Shown here: piece by piece, positions 24,711-32,470 of the stretch | How positions within the stretch are numbered: the stretch's first letter is position 1 | Layout: every line of letters begins with the position of its first letter | NCBI GenBank assembly: GCA_023250585.1 | Contig: JAHFAK010000003.1 | Coordinates: 4,748-44,853, forward strand | Reading direction: 5' to 3' | DNA length: 40,106 bases | Source of the DNA: Deltaproteobacteria bacterium | GTDB taxonomy: Bacteria; Bdellovibrionota_F; JAHFAK01 | Position numbers and translations under genes: made by a program | Notes under the pieces: generated by a model | Seen by the model: only the letters and a program-made list of their open reading frames with translations | What the model was told of the DNA's origin: nothing | Database searches by the model: none

Positions 24711-25603
24711 TACCGTACAATAAACACTCAGAACATACCAAAATATTACGAGAGAATTTAATCTTAGCGTTGATTATTTCTCTCTCGATGCATATTGGTT
24801 TATTTCTCATTTTTTTTATGTGGAATCCGTATGATCATAATCGCGTGAGTGCCTATACCCCTCGAGCAATCAAAGGGTATCTTATTGAGGATAGTTCTTT
24901 TTTAAAAAAAAACGTAGGAGTTGAAAAACCTAAGGATGCATTACCTGCTCCTAAAGTTGAAATACCACCACCACCTCCAAAACAAGAAGAAAAAACGGTG
25001 ACAATTCCCGAGAAAAAAACAAAAGAGATTTCTGTGCCTAAAGAAATCAAAGAGGCAAAAAAAGAACCGGTAAAGAAAGCACCGAAAAAAGAAGAAAAAA
25101 TTGTCGTAGAACCTGATGCAATTGAAAAATTAAAAGAACTTCAAAATCTCTTTAACACCGGCGAAGAAAATACGCGTATCCCGCGAAAGGATAATTTTAG
25201 TGCAAGTGATTCACAAAAAAAGGGTAGAGGCATTCCCGATGCTGATGCAGAAGGGGTCATCCCATCCAGCGAACTTGAATTTCTTATCGCAGAATATGCT
25301 CATAATTTGAAAAATTATATCGTTTCTCGTTGGCTTGTTACTAATTTAAAAGCGTTGAAAGCAAATCCACAAGCTATTGCGTATGTATATGTAACCATTG
25401 ATCGGAAGGGTAACTTACTCGATATACGATTAAAACAAACTTCGGGTATTCGTTCATTCGATGAAGATTGTATCAATACCATAAAACAAGCAGAGCCACT
25501 TATTCCTCCACCGGAAAAGCTTATTCCTGTGGTAGTCGGACGTGAAATACAGTTTGAATGTCCAGCCGAGGATGTATTAAAAAGCATGGGGAGTGATGAA
25601 TGA
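24707..25603 (+). CDS. tolA: TolA/TonB-like energy-transducing protein
   Basis: A 298-residue protein anchored by one N-terminal membrane helix (about 20-42, ALIISLSMHIGLFLIFFMW), a proline- and lysine/glutamate-rich spacer (about 75-150, with PPPPPKQEEK) and a TonB/TolA-like C-terminal domain (about 195-290; YVYVTIDRKGNLLDIRLKQT, FDEDCINTIKQAEPLIPPP). It should span the periplasm and contact TolB-Pal at the outer membrane. It overlaps both tolR and tolB by four bases, which makes TolA more likely than TonB. Confidence 0.88.
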   Translation: MIPYNKHSEHTKILRENLILALIISLSMHIGLFLIFFMWNPYDHNRVSAYTPRAIKGYLIEDSSFLKKNVGVEKPKDALPAPKVEIPPPPPKQEEKTVTIPEKKTKEISVPKEIKEAKKEPVKKAPKKEEKIVVEPDAIEKLKELQNLFNTGEENTRIPRKDNFSASDSQKKGRGIPDADAEGVIPSSELEFLIAEYAHNLKNYIVSRWLVTNLKALKANPQAIAYVYVTIDRKGNLLDIRLKQTSGIRSFDEDCINTIKQAEPLIPPPEKLIPVVVGREIQFECPAEDVLKSMGSDE

Positions 25604-27072
25604 AACGAATTATTTTGTGCAGTTTATTTTTAGTAAGTTTATTGCCATTAGTCAAAGCCGATGAGCCATTAGTTATTCGCCTTTCTGATTATGCAAAGAA
25701 AAAAATTCCTATAGCCATTACTGAGTTTCAAGATACGGGTGAAACACGAGAAGGTTTAAGCGATGCTGACCGTATTAATCTTTCACTGCTTTCAAGTTTA
25801 CATACCATTGTTATCAAAGATTTAGAGCTTACTAATTGGTTTAAAATTATTGCTGAAGAAGCATTTATTGCTGATCTCAAAAAAGAAGGCTATGGCGAAT
25901 CTGATATTAAATGGAATGATTGGAAAGCAATCGAGTCTACGCATTTAGTAAAAGGCACCTATGAATTTGACACCAAAACGAGAGATCTCATAATTACCGC
26001 ATATCTTTATAGTATTCCGGGCAAAAAAATTCTTTTTAAGAGAAGCTTTACGGGAAAATTTTATGGAAGCCTGCCGAGTGTTAGGAAATTTGCGCATAAA
26101 ATTGCTAATCGCATAGTCGAGCAAGTCACCGGTGAAATGGGTATTTTTGATACGAGAATTGCATTTATTGAACGTAAGCTTGAGATGAAAAGCGATATTG
26201 AGCGAATAAAGAAACCAGCAAAAGTGCTTGATACACTTAAACAGCAAGGTTCTACTGAAGGCAAAGATTCAAGAAATAAGGAATACATTTTCTCCAAAGA
26301 AATTATGATTATGGACTTTGATGGAGGAAACATCTCTCCACTGACAAGTAATCGAACACTTTCTATTTCTCCACATTGGTCACGAGATGGATCGCTTATC
26401 GTCTACACTGCCCGCAATAAAAAAAATGGACGATGGGATATGTATGTATATGATATTTTAAAATGGCAATCACAAAGACTTACATCCTTTGAACATTGGG
26501 ATGTTTTTTCTCCAAACTTTTCACCCCAGGAAGATTTGATCGCTGCAACAATTAGTAAAAATGATAGCGATATCTATATTTTAAATAAAGAAGGTAAAGT
26601 TTTAAATCAAATCACCTCTCAGTGGAATATTGATATTTCCCCATCATGGAGTCCTGATGGAAAGAAAATTGCCTTTAGTTCGGCAAGGACGGGTAAACCT
26701 CAAATTTATATCATGAATTGGGATGGCTCCAATATAGAACGAATTACGTTTGAAGGTCGGCATAACGATGAACCGGCCTGGAGTCCCAAAGGTGATAAAA
26801 TTGCATATCGTGGACAAGACATCGACGGAGAATCCGATATTTTAATTTATGATTTAAAAGCAAAAAAGAGTGAACGCATGACCTATGATACGAAAGACAA
26901 TGAATATCCAACGTGGTCGCCGGATGGACGATTCATTGCATTTCATTCATCAAGAACAGGCATGAATCAAATTTTTATTATTAATGCTACGGGGCAAGCA
27001 GGTAGCGAACGCAAGGTAACCAACTGTAAATATGATTGCATGAGCCCTAATTGGTCGCCGCGACTGAAGTAG
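25600..27072 (+). CDS. tolB: Tol-Pal system protein TolB
   Basis: A 490-residue periplasmic protein with a signal peptide (ILCSLFLVSLLPLVKA), an N-terminal alpha/beta domain (about 20-190) and a six-bladed propeller of WSPDG-type repeats (SPHWSRDGSLIVYTA; SPSWSPDGKKIAFSSA; EPAWSPKGDKIAYRG; YPTWSPDGRFIAFHS). It is a little longer than the usual 420-450 because of an insert before the propeller (about 195-230). It starts inside the tolA stop. Its own stop lies within the left inverted repeat of the following element. Confidence 0.94.
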   Translation: MKRIILCSLFLVSLLPLVKADEPLVIRLSDYAKKKIPIAITEFQDTGETREGLSDADRINLSLLSSLHTIVIKDLELTNWFKIIAEEAFIADLKKEGYGESDIKWNDWKAIESTHLVKGTYEFDTKTRDLIITAYLYSIPGKKILFKRSFTGKFYGSLPSVRKFAHKIANRIVEQVTGEMGIFDTRIAFIERKLEMKSDIERIKKPAKVLDTLKQQGSTEGKDSRNKEYIFSKEIMIMDFDGGNISPLTSNRTLSISPHWSRDGSLIVYTARNKKNGRWDMYVYDILKWQSQRLTSFEHWDVFSPNFSPQEDLIAATISKNDSDIYILNKEGKVLNQITSQWNIDISPSWSPDGKKIAFSSARTGKPQIYIMNWDGSNIERITFEGRHNDEPAWSPKGDKIAYRGQDIDGESDILIYDLKAKKSERMTYDTKDNEYPTWSPDGRFIAFHSSRTGMNQIFIINATGQAGSERKVTNCKYDCMSPNWSPRLK

Positions 27073-27491
27073 GTTAGCGGTTTGCGGTGAGCGGTTAGCG
27101 AAAGAATATGATAATAAAAGGATTTCAGGACTTAGAAGTTTGGAAAAAGGCTATAGTGCTTGTGAAAAATATTTATTTGATTACTCAAACTTTTCCAAAA
27201 GAAGAAACATATGGTATGACTTCTCAAATTCGGAGGGCAGCAGTCTCAATCCCTTCAAATATTGCTGAAGGTAAGGCAAGACAATCAAAGAAAGAATATG
27301 TCCAGTTTTTATTTATTGCACTTGGTTCAACAGCTGAAGTACAGACTCAAATAATCATTGCAAAAGAATTACAGTATATTACTGAAAAAAATAGGTTAGA
27401 TATTTTAGAAAATTTAGATCATATTGCAAGAATGTTGCGGAGATTAATACAAGAACTTAATCGCTCACCGCTTACCGAAAACCGCTAACCT
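27071..27491 (+). mobile_element. IVS-like element: four-helix protein with inverted ends
   Basis: The 30-base left end (27071-27100, AGGTTAGCGGTTTGCGG...) and right end (27462-27491) are inverted copies with 27 matches. They enclose the four-helix-bundle gene, and the last codons of that gene are formed by the right arm. 23S rRNA intervening sequences have the same plan (palindromic ends plus a four-helix protein) but here the element lies between tolB and pal. Confidence 0.7.
27108..27488 (+). CDS. Four-helix-bundle (23S rRNA intervening-sequence type) protein
   Basis: A 126-residue protein of the TIGR02436/S23 group: FQDLEVWKKAIVLVKNIYLI, then MTSQIRRAAVSIPSNIAEG, then KKEYVQFLFIALGSTAEVQT. 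These small proteins form pentameric barrels of helices related to diversifying-retroelement Avd; their role is unclear and may involve nucleic-acid binding. The C-terminal NRSPLTENR is encoded by the inverted repeat, a feature common among such proteins in other genomes. Located between tolB and pal, in the same orientation. Confidence 0.88.
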   Translation: MIIKGFQDLEVWKKAIVLVKNIYLITQTFPKEETYGMTSQIRRAAVSIPSNIAEGKARQSKKEYVQFLFIALGSTAEVQTQIIIAKELQYITEKNRLDILENLDHIARMLRRLIQELNRSPLTENR

Positions 27492-27513
27492 CTATCACTT
27501 TGGAGGAAAAATT

Positions 27514-28272
27514 ATGTTTTTACGAAGATCATTCTTTATTACATTACTTTTCGTATGTGCATTTGCAGTATCGTGCACTCATGTGCCTACCGATGAAATG
27601 GAAGAAGCCCGGCTTGCATTGAAAGATGCAGCGAAAAAAGGTGCGCCAACATATGCAAGTAAAGAATATGAAAGTGCACAAGAAGAATATGATAAAGCCA
27701 ATAATTCTATCGCGGAGCAAAATTATGAAAAAGCTTACAAGCATGCTAAAAATGCCACTGAGCTTGCCTATCTTGCGCGTCGTATAGCAGAAGAAAAAGC
27801 AAAACAAGACAAAGCGGGCGCAGAGGAAAAAGTAAGCCTTCGCGAAGATGAGCAAGCTAAGAAGCCTGTTGGGAATGATACTCTGAGTGAAGGGGAAGGA
27901 GTCTTGTCTGCCGAAGCAGCAGAAATTCTTTCTCACAGCGAATGTAAGGATATTAAAACCATCTATTTTGATTTTGATCAATTTTCCTTGCGTCCTGATG
28001 CTATTCAAGCAGTTCAAGTTAATCTTGCCTGCATTAAGCTCGGTGAATTTACCTTCAGTCTTGAAGGGCACTGTGATGAGCGTGGAAGCAATGAATATAA
28101 TTTAGCATTAGGAAAAAGAAGGGCAGAATCGGTCAGGGATTATTTAATCCAAATGGGCATTAATCAAAAACGTATAGAAACGGTAAGTTTTGGTGAAGAA
28201 AAACCAGTTGCACTCGGTAAAAATGAAACGGCCTGGGCACAAAATAGACGGGTAGAATTCATAATAAAATAG
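27514..28272 (+). CDS. pal: Peptidoglycan-associated lipoprotein Pal
   Basis: A 252-residue outer-membrane lipoprotein. The signal peptide ends in AVSC with Cys21 for lipidation, although Ala replaces the usual Leu at -3. Residues about 25-90 form a DUF4398-like helical hairpin (YESAQEEYDKANNSIAEQNY), followed by a charged linker and an OmpA-type peptidoglycan-binding domain (about 145-252; YFDFDQFSLRPDA, EGHCDERGSNEYNLALGKRR). GGAGG precedes the ATG. Classical Pal lacks the DUF4398-like region, so this is a longer variant. Completes the tolR-A-B-pal cluster. Confidence 0.92.
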   Translation: MFLRRSFFITLLFVCAFAVSCTHVPTDEMEEARLALKDAAKKGAPTYASKEYESAQEEYDKANNSIAEQNYEKAYKHAKNATELAYLARRIAEEKAKQDKAGAEEKVSLREDEQAKKPVGNDTLSEGEGVLSAEAAEILSHSECKDIKTIYFDFDQFSLRPDAIQAVQVNLACIKLGEFTFSLEGHCDERGSNEYNLALGKRRAESVRDYLIQMGINQKRIETVSFGEEKPVALGKNETAWAQNRRVEFIIK

Positions 28273-28275
28273 TAA

Positions 28276-28545
28276 TTATCGTGTTTCAAAAGTATTAAAT
28301 TCGTTTTTATATAACTCCCATGTACAATTAATTCCGCCAACTCGAGCCATTGGCGGACCACTTTTACACCATTCAATGAGTTCTGTGAGTTTTTCTTCTT
28401 CCCCTTCAGCAATAATTTTTACCGATCCGTCAGATTGATTGATGACCCATCCAGTAACTGAAAGACTTAGTGCTTTTTTTACGGTTGAAACACGAAAGAA
28501 TACGCCCTGTACTTTTCCATGAACAATAATCATGACTCGCTTCAT
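28276..28545 (-). CDS. acyP: Acylphosphatase
   Basis: An 89-residue enzyme that hydrolyses acyl phosphates. It has HGKVQGVFFRVSTVKKA with catalytic Arg18 and GWVINQSDGSV with Asn36, and the usual length of about 90. The start at 28545 (MKRVMIIVHG) is chosen over an upstream in-frame ATG because homologues begin there; a TATAAA lies just upstream, so the leader would be very short. It converges with pal, three bases apart. Confidence 0.92.
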   Translation of the reverse strand: MKRVMIIVHGKVQGVFFRVSTVKKALSLSVTGWVINQSDGSVKIIAEGEEEKLTELIEWCKSGPPMARVGGINCTWELYKNEFNTFETR

Positions 28546-28606
28546 ATATACTTTATACTCGACTATTGAAATAATTTCCATTATTTTTAATATTTACTAC
28601 AGCAAT

Positions 28607-28688
28607 GCGAGGGTGGCGAAACTGGCAGACGCACTGGACTTAGGATCCAGCGGGGTGACCCATGGGGGTTCGACTCCCCCCTCTCGCA
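28607..28688 (+). tRNA. tRNA-Leu (anticodon UAG)
   Basis: Acceptor GCGAGGG pairs with CTCTCGC; D-arm GGCGAAACTGGCAGACGC; anticodon stem CTGGA/TCCAG with loop CTTAGGA (anticodon TAG); a short variable arm region (CGGGGTGACCCATG) and T-arm GGGGGTTCGACTCCCCC. The discriminator is A. CCA is not encoded (TGT follows). Confidence 0.95.
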
Positions 28689-28932
28689 TGTTAGGTTCTA
28701 GATGCTTGATTTTGGGGGTTAGAGAGAATGTAACAATCTTTATAACTCATCTAATCTATTAGTAAAAATTTCATAGGTTTTTACTTTTTGCATTATTATC
28801 CTTTAAAAATACCCAAAAAAGGGGCGTTCATGTCCCAAAAACGATCTGAAAAGAGAGGGTTGACAGAGGCTTACCTACGGGAATATAAGTATTTTCAAGG
28901 GCTTAAGTGAGATCATAGAATAATAGTGAATT

Positions 28933-28948
28933 TGGCACGTAAATTGCT
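28933..28948 (+). promoter_or_regulatory. Sigma-54 promoter
   Basis: TGGCACGTAAATTGCT is the best consensus match of the four (TGGCACG-N4-TTGCT). Predicted start near 28959, 42 bases before ATG 29001. The region 28689-28932 upstream holds no gene. Confidence 0.88.
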
Positions 28949-29000
28949 TTATTTAATACATGAGTAGTAATACTTTTAGTATTTAGTATAAGGAGTATGT

Positions 29001-30188
29001 ATGAAATTACATCTTCATTTAGCAGTCATTATTTTAATTCTTGTCGGTATGTTGCTTTCGAGCTGTAAGAATCAGAGTTCGACTCGTCGGACAGGCACAG
29101 GAATAGGCTCGCAAATTGCAGCCGAACTCCAAAAAGAGAAGCTTGCCCTTGAAGCTCGTCGTCAGGATATCGATAGACTCAATCAACGCGATCAACGAGA
29201 AGCAGGCATAGTACAGAGTAAATTACTCAACGATCATCAAGAAACAATGCAACAACAGAATAATGAAAATGAATCTGCTCAACGATCATCAAATGATAAG
29301 TTGAGTATTTTAGCCATGCAAAATAACCTTAATGGAAGAAAATTTGATACAGAAATTGGTCTTATTAAAGATGGAGCCTCTACTCTTATACAACATGGTC
29401 CTAAGTGGGTAGAAGCTTTTAAAGGTACGGGAGATAAAGAACGTGCAGCAAAAGCTGAAGGAGAAGCAGCTGCAGGTGAAAGATTTCTTAAGGAGAGTCT
29501 TGCAAAAGGTGGTGCTGGAACTGCTACTGGTGGGGGATCAGCAGGAACGGCCCCAGCTGGTGGGGGTGGTCAATCTTCTGGTGCAGCTGCTCAGGCTAAA
29601 GAGTGGGCAAGCGCATTTTCTGAAATAAACAAGGTATTTGCTGGTGGTTCTGGATCTTCGGTATCTCCTACAAGACTTCAGGGAAGCGGAGCTTACCAAA
29701 ATTGTCATCCTATTGAGGGTAATGATAGTTTAGTTCTATGTGAAACAATTTCTGGTAGTGGTGCTTCTTCCGATACTGGATCTTCTTCTTCCGGTTCATT
29801 GTTACCAGGTGGTCCCATTAAATCTGGAACTTCAAGTACAAATTTAAGAACTACATTTGGCGGTGTGGTAGGTACAGCTGGGCAACTTTCTATCAATTGG
29901 AGTGAAGTACCTATTACTCTCCGGCTAAAAATTCAAGATAAGTACGCAGAGCTTATTAAAACAGCCGCAGGGCAGGAAGTTACGATTGATTTTAATGGAG
30001 GAAAGGTAACAGGATATGTGGAATCAGACACTAATATTGTGCTTATTAATCCTTCGGATGGTAAAACAGTTCCATCAGTATTTGTTACTCTTAATCCAAC
30101 GGAATATGAAAAGATTAAAAATAATACAGGCGAATATATTCAAGAGTTAAGAAAACAAGGCTTCAAAACTGGTGCTGAGGCAAAATAA
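29001..30188 (+). CDS. Glycine/serine-rich lipoprotein of unknown function
   Basis: A 395-residue lipoprotein: signal peptide with lipobox LSSC and Cys22. Then a charged coiled-coil-like helix (about 40-105, rich in Gln/Arg/Asn), a Gly/Ala/Ser-rich low-complexity region (about 165-195 and 245-285) and a C-terminal folded part (about 295-395; EVTIDFNGGKVTGYVESDTN). Two cysteines (NCHPIEGNDSLVLCE) could form a disulphide. AAGGAG precedes the start. No family is recognised. Sigma-54 control and low complexity suggest a surface or envelope structure. Ser may follow Cys rules, but position +2 is Lys, consistent with outer-membrane sorting. Confidence 0.82.
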   Translation: MKLHLHLAVIILILVGMLLSSCKNQSSTRRTGTGIGSQIAAELQKEKLALEARRQDIDRLNQRDQREAGIVQSKLLNDHQETMQQQNNENESAQRSSNDKLSILAMQNNLNGRKFDTEIGLIKDGASTLIQHGPKWVEAFKGTGDKERAAKAEGEAAAGERFLKESLAKGGAGTATGGGSAGTAPAGGGGQSSGAAAQAKEWASAFSEINKVFAGGSGSSVSPTRLQGSGAYQNCHPIEGNDSLVLCETISGSGASSDTGSSSSGSLLPGGPIKSGTSSTNLRTTFGGVVGTAGQLSINWSEVPITLRLKIQDKYAELIKTAAGQEVTIDFNGGKVTGYVESDTNIVLINPSDGKTVPSVFVTLNPTEYEKIKNNTGEYIQELRKQGFKTGAEAK

Positions 30189-30360
30189 TAAGCCAAGGGA
30201 TTAGACTAGGAGCCAGTCTTTTCATTTAGAAATCCGAAAATACAAACAGAGCATCTATTTTTTAATTAATCGATCTTATTTCATGTTGCTGTATCATTTG
30301 ACAGTCTTACACTTCAACCGCATAATTTAATTAATATAAAGTAAATCAAAAGGAACTTTT

Positions 30361-30623
30361 ATGCCTCAAATTAGCTACTTTTTTGGAATAGTTATCTGAT
30401 GTATTATAATGAGCATAATCCTCCTCACATTCACGCAGTATATAGTGGATATAAGGCAAGCTATGAAATTAAGACTGGAAAAAGAATGACAGGGAATATG
30501 TCAAAAACAGCAGAAAAATTAATAAAACAGTGGGTAAGTATGAGAGAAAAAGAATTACTCAATGTGTGGCAATTAGCAAGGACACAGGTCAGTCCTTTAC
30601 CAAACGTTGAACCATTGGAATAG
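30361..30623 (+). pseudogene. DUF4160 protein gene with single-base frameshift
   Basis: ATG 30361 gives MPQISYFFGIVI and then a stop; one frame away the sequence continues MYYNEHNPPHIHAVYSGYKA to 30623. Intact DUF4160 proteins begin MPxISxFFGIxIxMYxxxHxPPHxH, so the two pieces are one gene with a base missing near 30398. It is followed 11 bases later by a DUF2442 gene, the normal partner. If the longer frame starts at ATG 30399 the product loses the conserved N-terminal strand. Confidence 0.8.
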
Positions 30624-30634
30624 GAGCACGATCT

Positions 30635-30883
30635 ATGAAGGTGTATGATGAAATTATTAAAATCAAACAAACAGGGAATTTCAAATTGCTCTTTATCTTT
30701 AATGATGAAACACAAAGAGAGATAGATTTTTATAGATATTTACTGAATAACGCAGGAGTGTTTAAGCCTTTGAGAAGTAAGAAAGAATTTCAGAAATATA
30801 AAGTCGATATGGCAGGCGGTATTTCATGGGATTGTGGAGCTGATTTGAGTGCAGAAACAATTAAACAAAGTAAGAAATTTTAA
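30635..30883 (+). CDS. DUF2442 protein
   Basis: An 82-residue protein with the DUF2442 pattern: YDEIIKIKQTGNFKLLFIFND, EREIDFYRYL-like (QREIDFYRYLLNN), FKKYKVDMAGGISWDCGADL. DUF4160 and DUF2442 genes occur as pairs resembling toxin-antitoxin or RNA-binding modules, but biochemical roles are not established. GGAGC precedes the ATG. Upstream partner is frameshifted in this sequence. Confidence 0.85.
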   Translation: MKVYDEIIKIKQTGNFKLLFIFNDETQREIDFYRYLLNNAGVFKPLRSKKEFQKYKVDMAGGISWDCGADLSAETIKQSKKF

Positions 30884-30980
30884 AAATACGGAAACTCAAA
30901 CGGATATTCGGGAATAATCAATTCTTTTAGAAAAAGAGTCAGCTCTCATTTTCATCGAAACATATTATCATATCGTAATG

Positions 30981-31074
30981 GCTCAGTTAATGGGAAAAAT
31001 GAAGATGGATCCCGTGGTCAAGCCACGGGATCCATCTTCATAGAAAAATTACTTAATCCCCCCATTTAACTGAG
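30981..31074 (+). repeat. Palindromic element A, copy 5, collapsed to one hairpin
   Basis: Both terminal motifs are present (CTCAGTTAATGGGA; CCCATTTAACTGAG), but only one internal palindrome remains: GATGGATCCCGTGG, TCAAG, CCACGGGATCCATC. The loss of the middle looks like deletion between the two halves. Fills the gap 30884-31138. Confidence 0.88.
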
Positions 31075-31138
31075 CTGGTACAATCATATCATATTTATTT
31101 CTTTAAATTGTACTTGTTATTTGATATACTATTAATTA

Positions 31139-31549
31139 ATGGAGTATAAAGAAGTTCGGAAGCTTGTGGATTATTGGATAATAACGGCACAACATGATTA
31201 TGAAACGATGCTTTCTCTTTTTAGAATTAAACGATATTCCGACTGTTTGTTTTATGGACATATAGTTATTGAGAAGATTCTCAAGGCACATGTTGTTTCA
31301 GAGACAAAGCAGCATGCTCCTTATATTCATGACCTGGTACGTTTACAAGAAGTTGCTCAGCTTAATCTTTCTGAACATGAGTTAGATTTTTTAGATGCTA
31401 TGAATGATTATAACATTCGAGCGAGATATCCTGAGATAAAGCTTGAATTTTATAAAAGATGTACTCGTGAATATACAAAAAACAAATTAGACTCAATTAA
31501 GAAACTATATAAAAATTTATGTCAAGAGCTCGAGCAAAAAAAATTGTAA
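31139..31549 (+). CDS. HEPN domain protein
   Basis: A 136-residue helical protein of the HEPN (PF05168) family: WIITAQHDYETMLSLFRIKR, YGHIVIEKILKAHVV, DFLDAMNDYNIRARYPEIK. Standard gene order HEPN then MNT with a 31-base overlap. The HepT RX4HXY motif is absent, so it is a different HEPN subgroup from the one at 13.2 kb, and RNase activity is uncertain. A TATACT box eight bases before the ATG suggests a leaderless or nearly leaderless transcript. It follows repeat A copy 5. Confidence 0.85.
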   Translation: MEYKEVRKLVDYWIITAQHDYETMLSLFRIKRYSDCLFYGHIVIEKILKAHVVSETKQHAPYIHDLVRLQEVAQLNLSEHELDFLDAMNDYNIRARYPEIKLEFYKRCTREYTKNKLDSIKKLYKNLCQELEQKKL

Positions 31550-31833
31550 AAAAATATGCCGAAGCATTAAAGAGAGAACACTATTCTTTCTTTGCTCTTT
31601 ATTTGTTTGGCTCTACTTTAGAGAATAAAGATAATCCATGGAGTGATATCGATGTTGCTGTTATTTCGGACAAACTCAAACGCAATATTGATCGCAATAG
31701 GCTACTGCTTTGGAAAATACGGAGAAAAGTTGATACACGAATAGAACCTCATGGATTTACCGTTGATGATTTTATTCAGAATGCTAATCCTATGATTTAT
31801 GAAATAAAAAAGAAAGGCATTAAAGTAGTATAA
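31519..31833 (+). CDS. MNT-type nucleotidyltransferase
   Basis: A 104-residue minimal nucleotidyltransferase with complete GSX10DXD: Gly31-Ser32 and Asp43/Asp45 in WSDIDVAVISDK, and a later acidic strand RIEPHGFTVDDF. It overlaps the HEPN gene by 31 bases. Expected partner enzyme or antitoxin of the HEPN protein. Converges on thpR; a small inverted repeat lies between. Confidence 0.87.
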   Translation: MSRARAKKIVKKYAEALKREHYSFFALYLFGSTLENKDNPWSDIDVAVISDKLKRNIDRNRLLLWKIRRKVDTRIEPHGFTVDDFIQNANPMIYEIKKKGIKVV

Positions 31834-31859
31834 TGCAAGACTTCTCCCATCTTTGGTAA

Positions 31860-31886
31860 TGAAAACTAGTTCCACTATAGTTTTCA
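31860..31886. terminator. Possible bidirectional terminator hairpin
   Basis: TGAAAACT (31860-31867) pairs with AGTTTTCA (31879-31886) between the convergent MNT and thpR genes. The stem is only eight pairs and AT-rich. Confidence 0.35.
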
Positions 31887-31900
31887 CATTAATCGTATGT

Positions 31901-32470
31901 TCATGCAAAATCAAATCTTTTGAGCTCTTCATAGATTGGCCCTGTGTTGGTGAGTGTACTTTGCAGTAAAGAGAATGATCGAATTGTCTGTGCGCCAAAT
32001 GTGGTATTTTCAATTTCTTTGAGTTTATTACTCAGCGCAGGAATATTTTTTAAGACTTTTACTCGACCAATGGTAAGATGAGGCAAGAATTCTTTTGATT
32101 CTTTTTTAATAGGAAAATCGTTAAGCTTTCTTTTTAATGTTTCACTGAGGCTTTGAAATAGCCTTTTCTCATCATTAATTCCAATCCAAATAATGCTTGG
32201 CTTTTGTAAATTGGGAAAAGCGCCAACGCTGTGAAGCTTTATATCAAATGGTTGATAGGAGAGGGCAACATCAGTGAGAACATCAAAGAGTGATGTAACA
32301 ATATCCTCCGTGATATTCCCAAAAAATTGCAATGTAAAATGAAGATTTTCTTTTTTGGTCCAATGAATATTAGTAAATGAGATTAATTCATTTTCTATAA
32401 AATTATTGATAGTATTTTTTATTACATCATCAAGTGAAACCGAAAGAAATGCTCTTATCTTAGTTTCCAT
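31901..32470 (-). CDS. thpR: RNA 2',3'-cyclic phosphodiesterase (2'-5' RNA ligase family)
   Basis: A 189-residue 2H phosphoesterase with both HxTx motifs, HFTL (about 44-47) and HLTI (about 131-134), at normal family length. It opens 2',3'-cyclic phosphates and can join 2'-5' linkages in vitro; the cellular role is not known. The start overlaps the end of pheT by 16 bases, so it is the last gene of a pheS-pheT-thpR unit. METKIRAFLSVSLD is the typical N-terminus. Confidence 0.93.
   Translation of the reverse strand: METKIRAFLSVSLDDVIKNTINNFIENELISFTNIHWTKKENLHFTLQFFGNITEDIVTSLFDVLTDVALSYQPFDIKLHSVGAFPNLQKPSIIWIGINDEKRLFQSLSETLKRKLNDFPIKKESKEFLPHLTIGRVKVLKNIPALSNKLKEIENTTFGAQTIRSFSLLQSTLTNTGPIYEELKRFDFA

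Noticed and set aside
27544-28071. 175-codon minus-strand frame opposite pal
   Set aside because: Shadow of pal; composition is Phe/Cys-rich with no domain.
28532-28762. 76-codon frame over tRNA-Leu
   Set aside because: It lies across a clear tRNA gene and contains its translated sequence.
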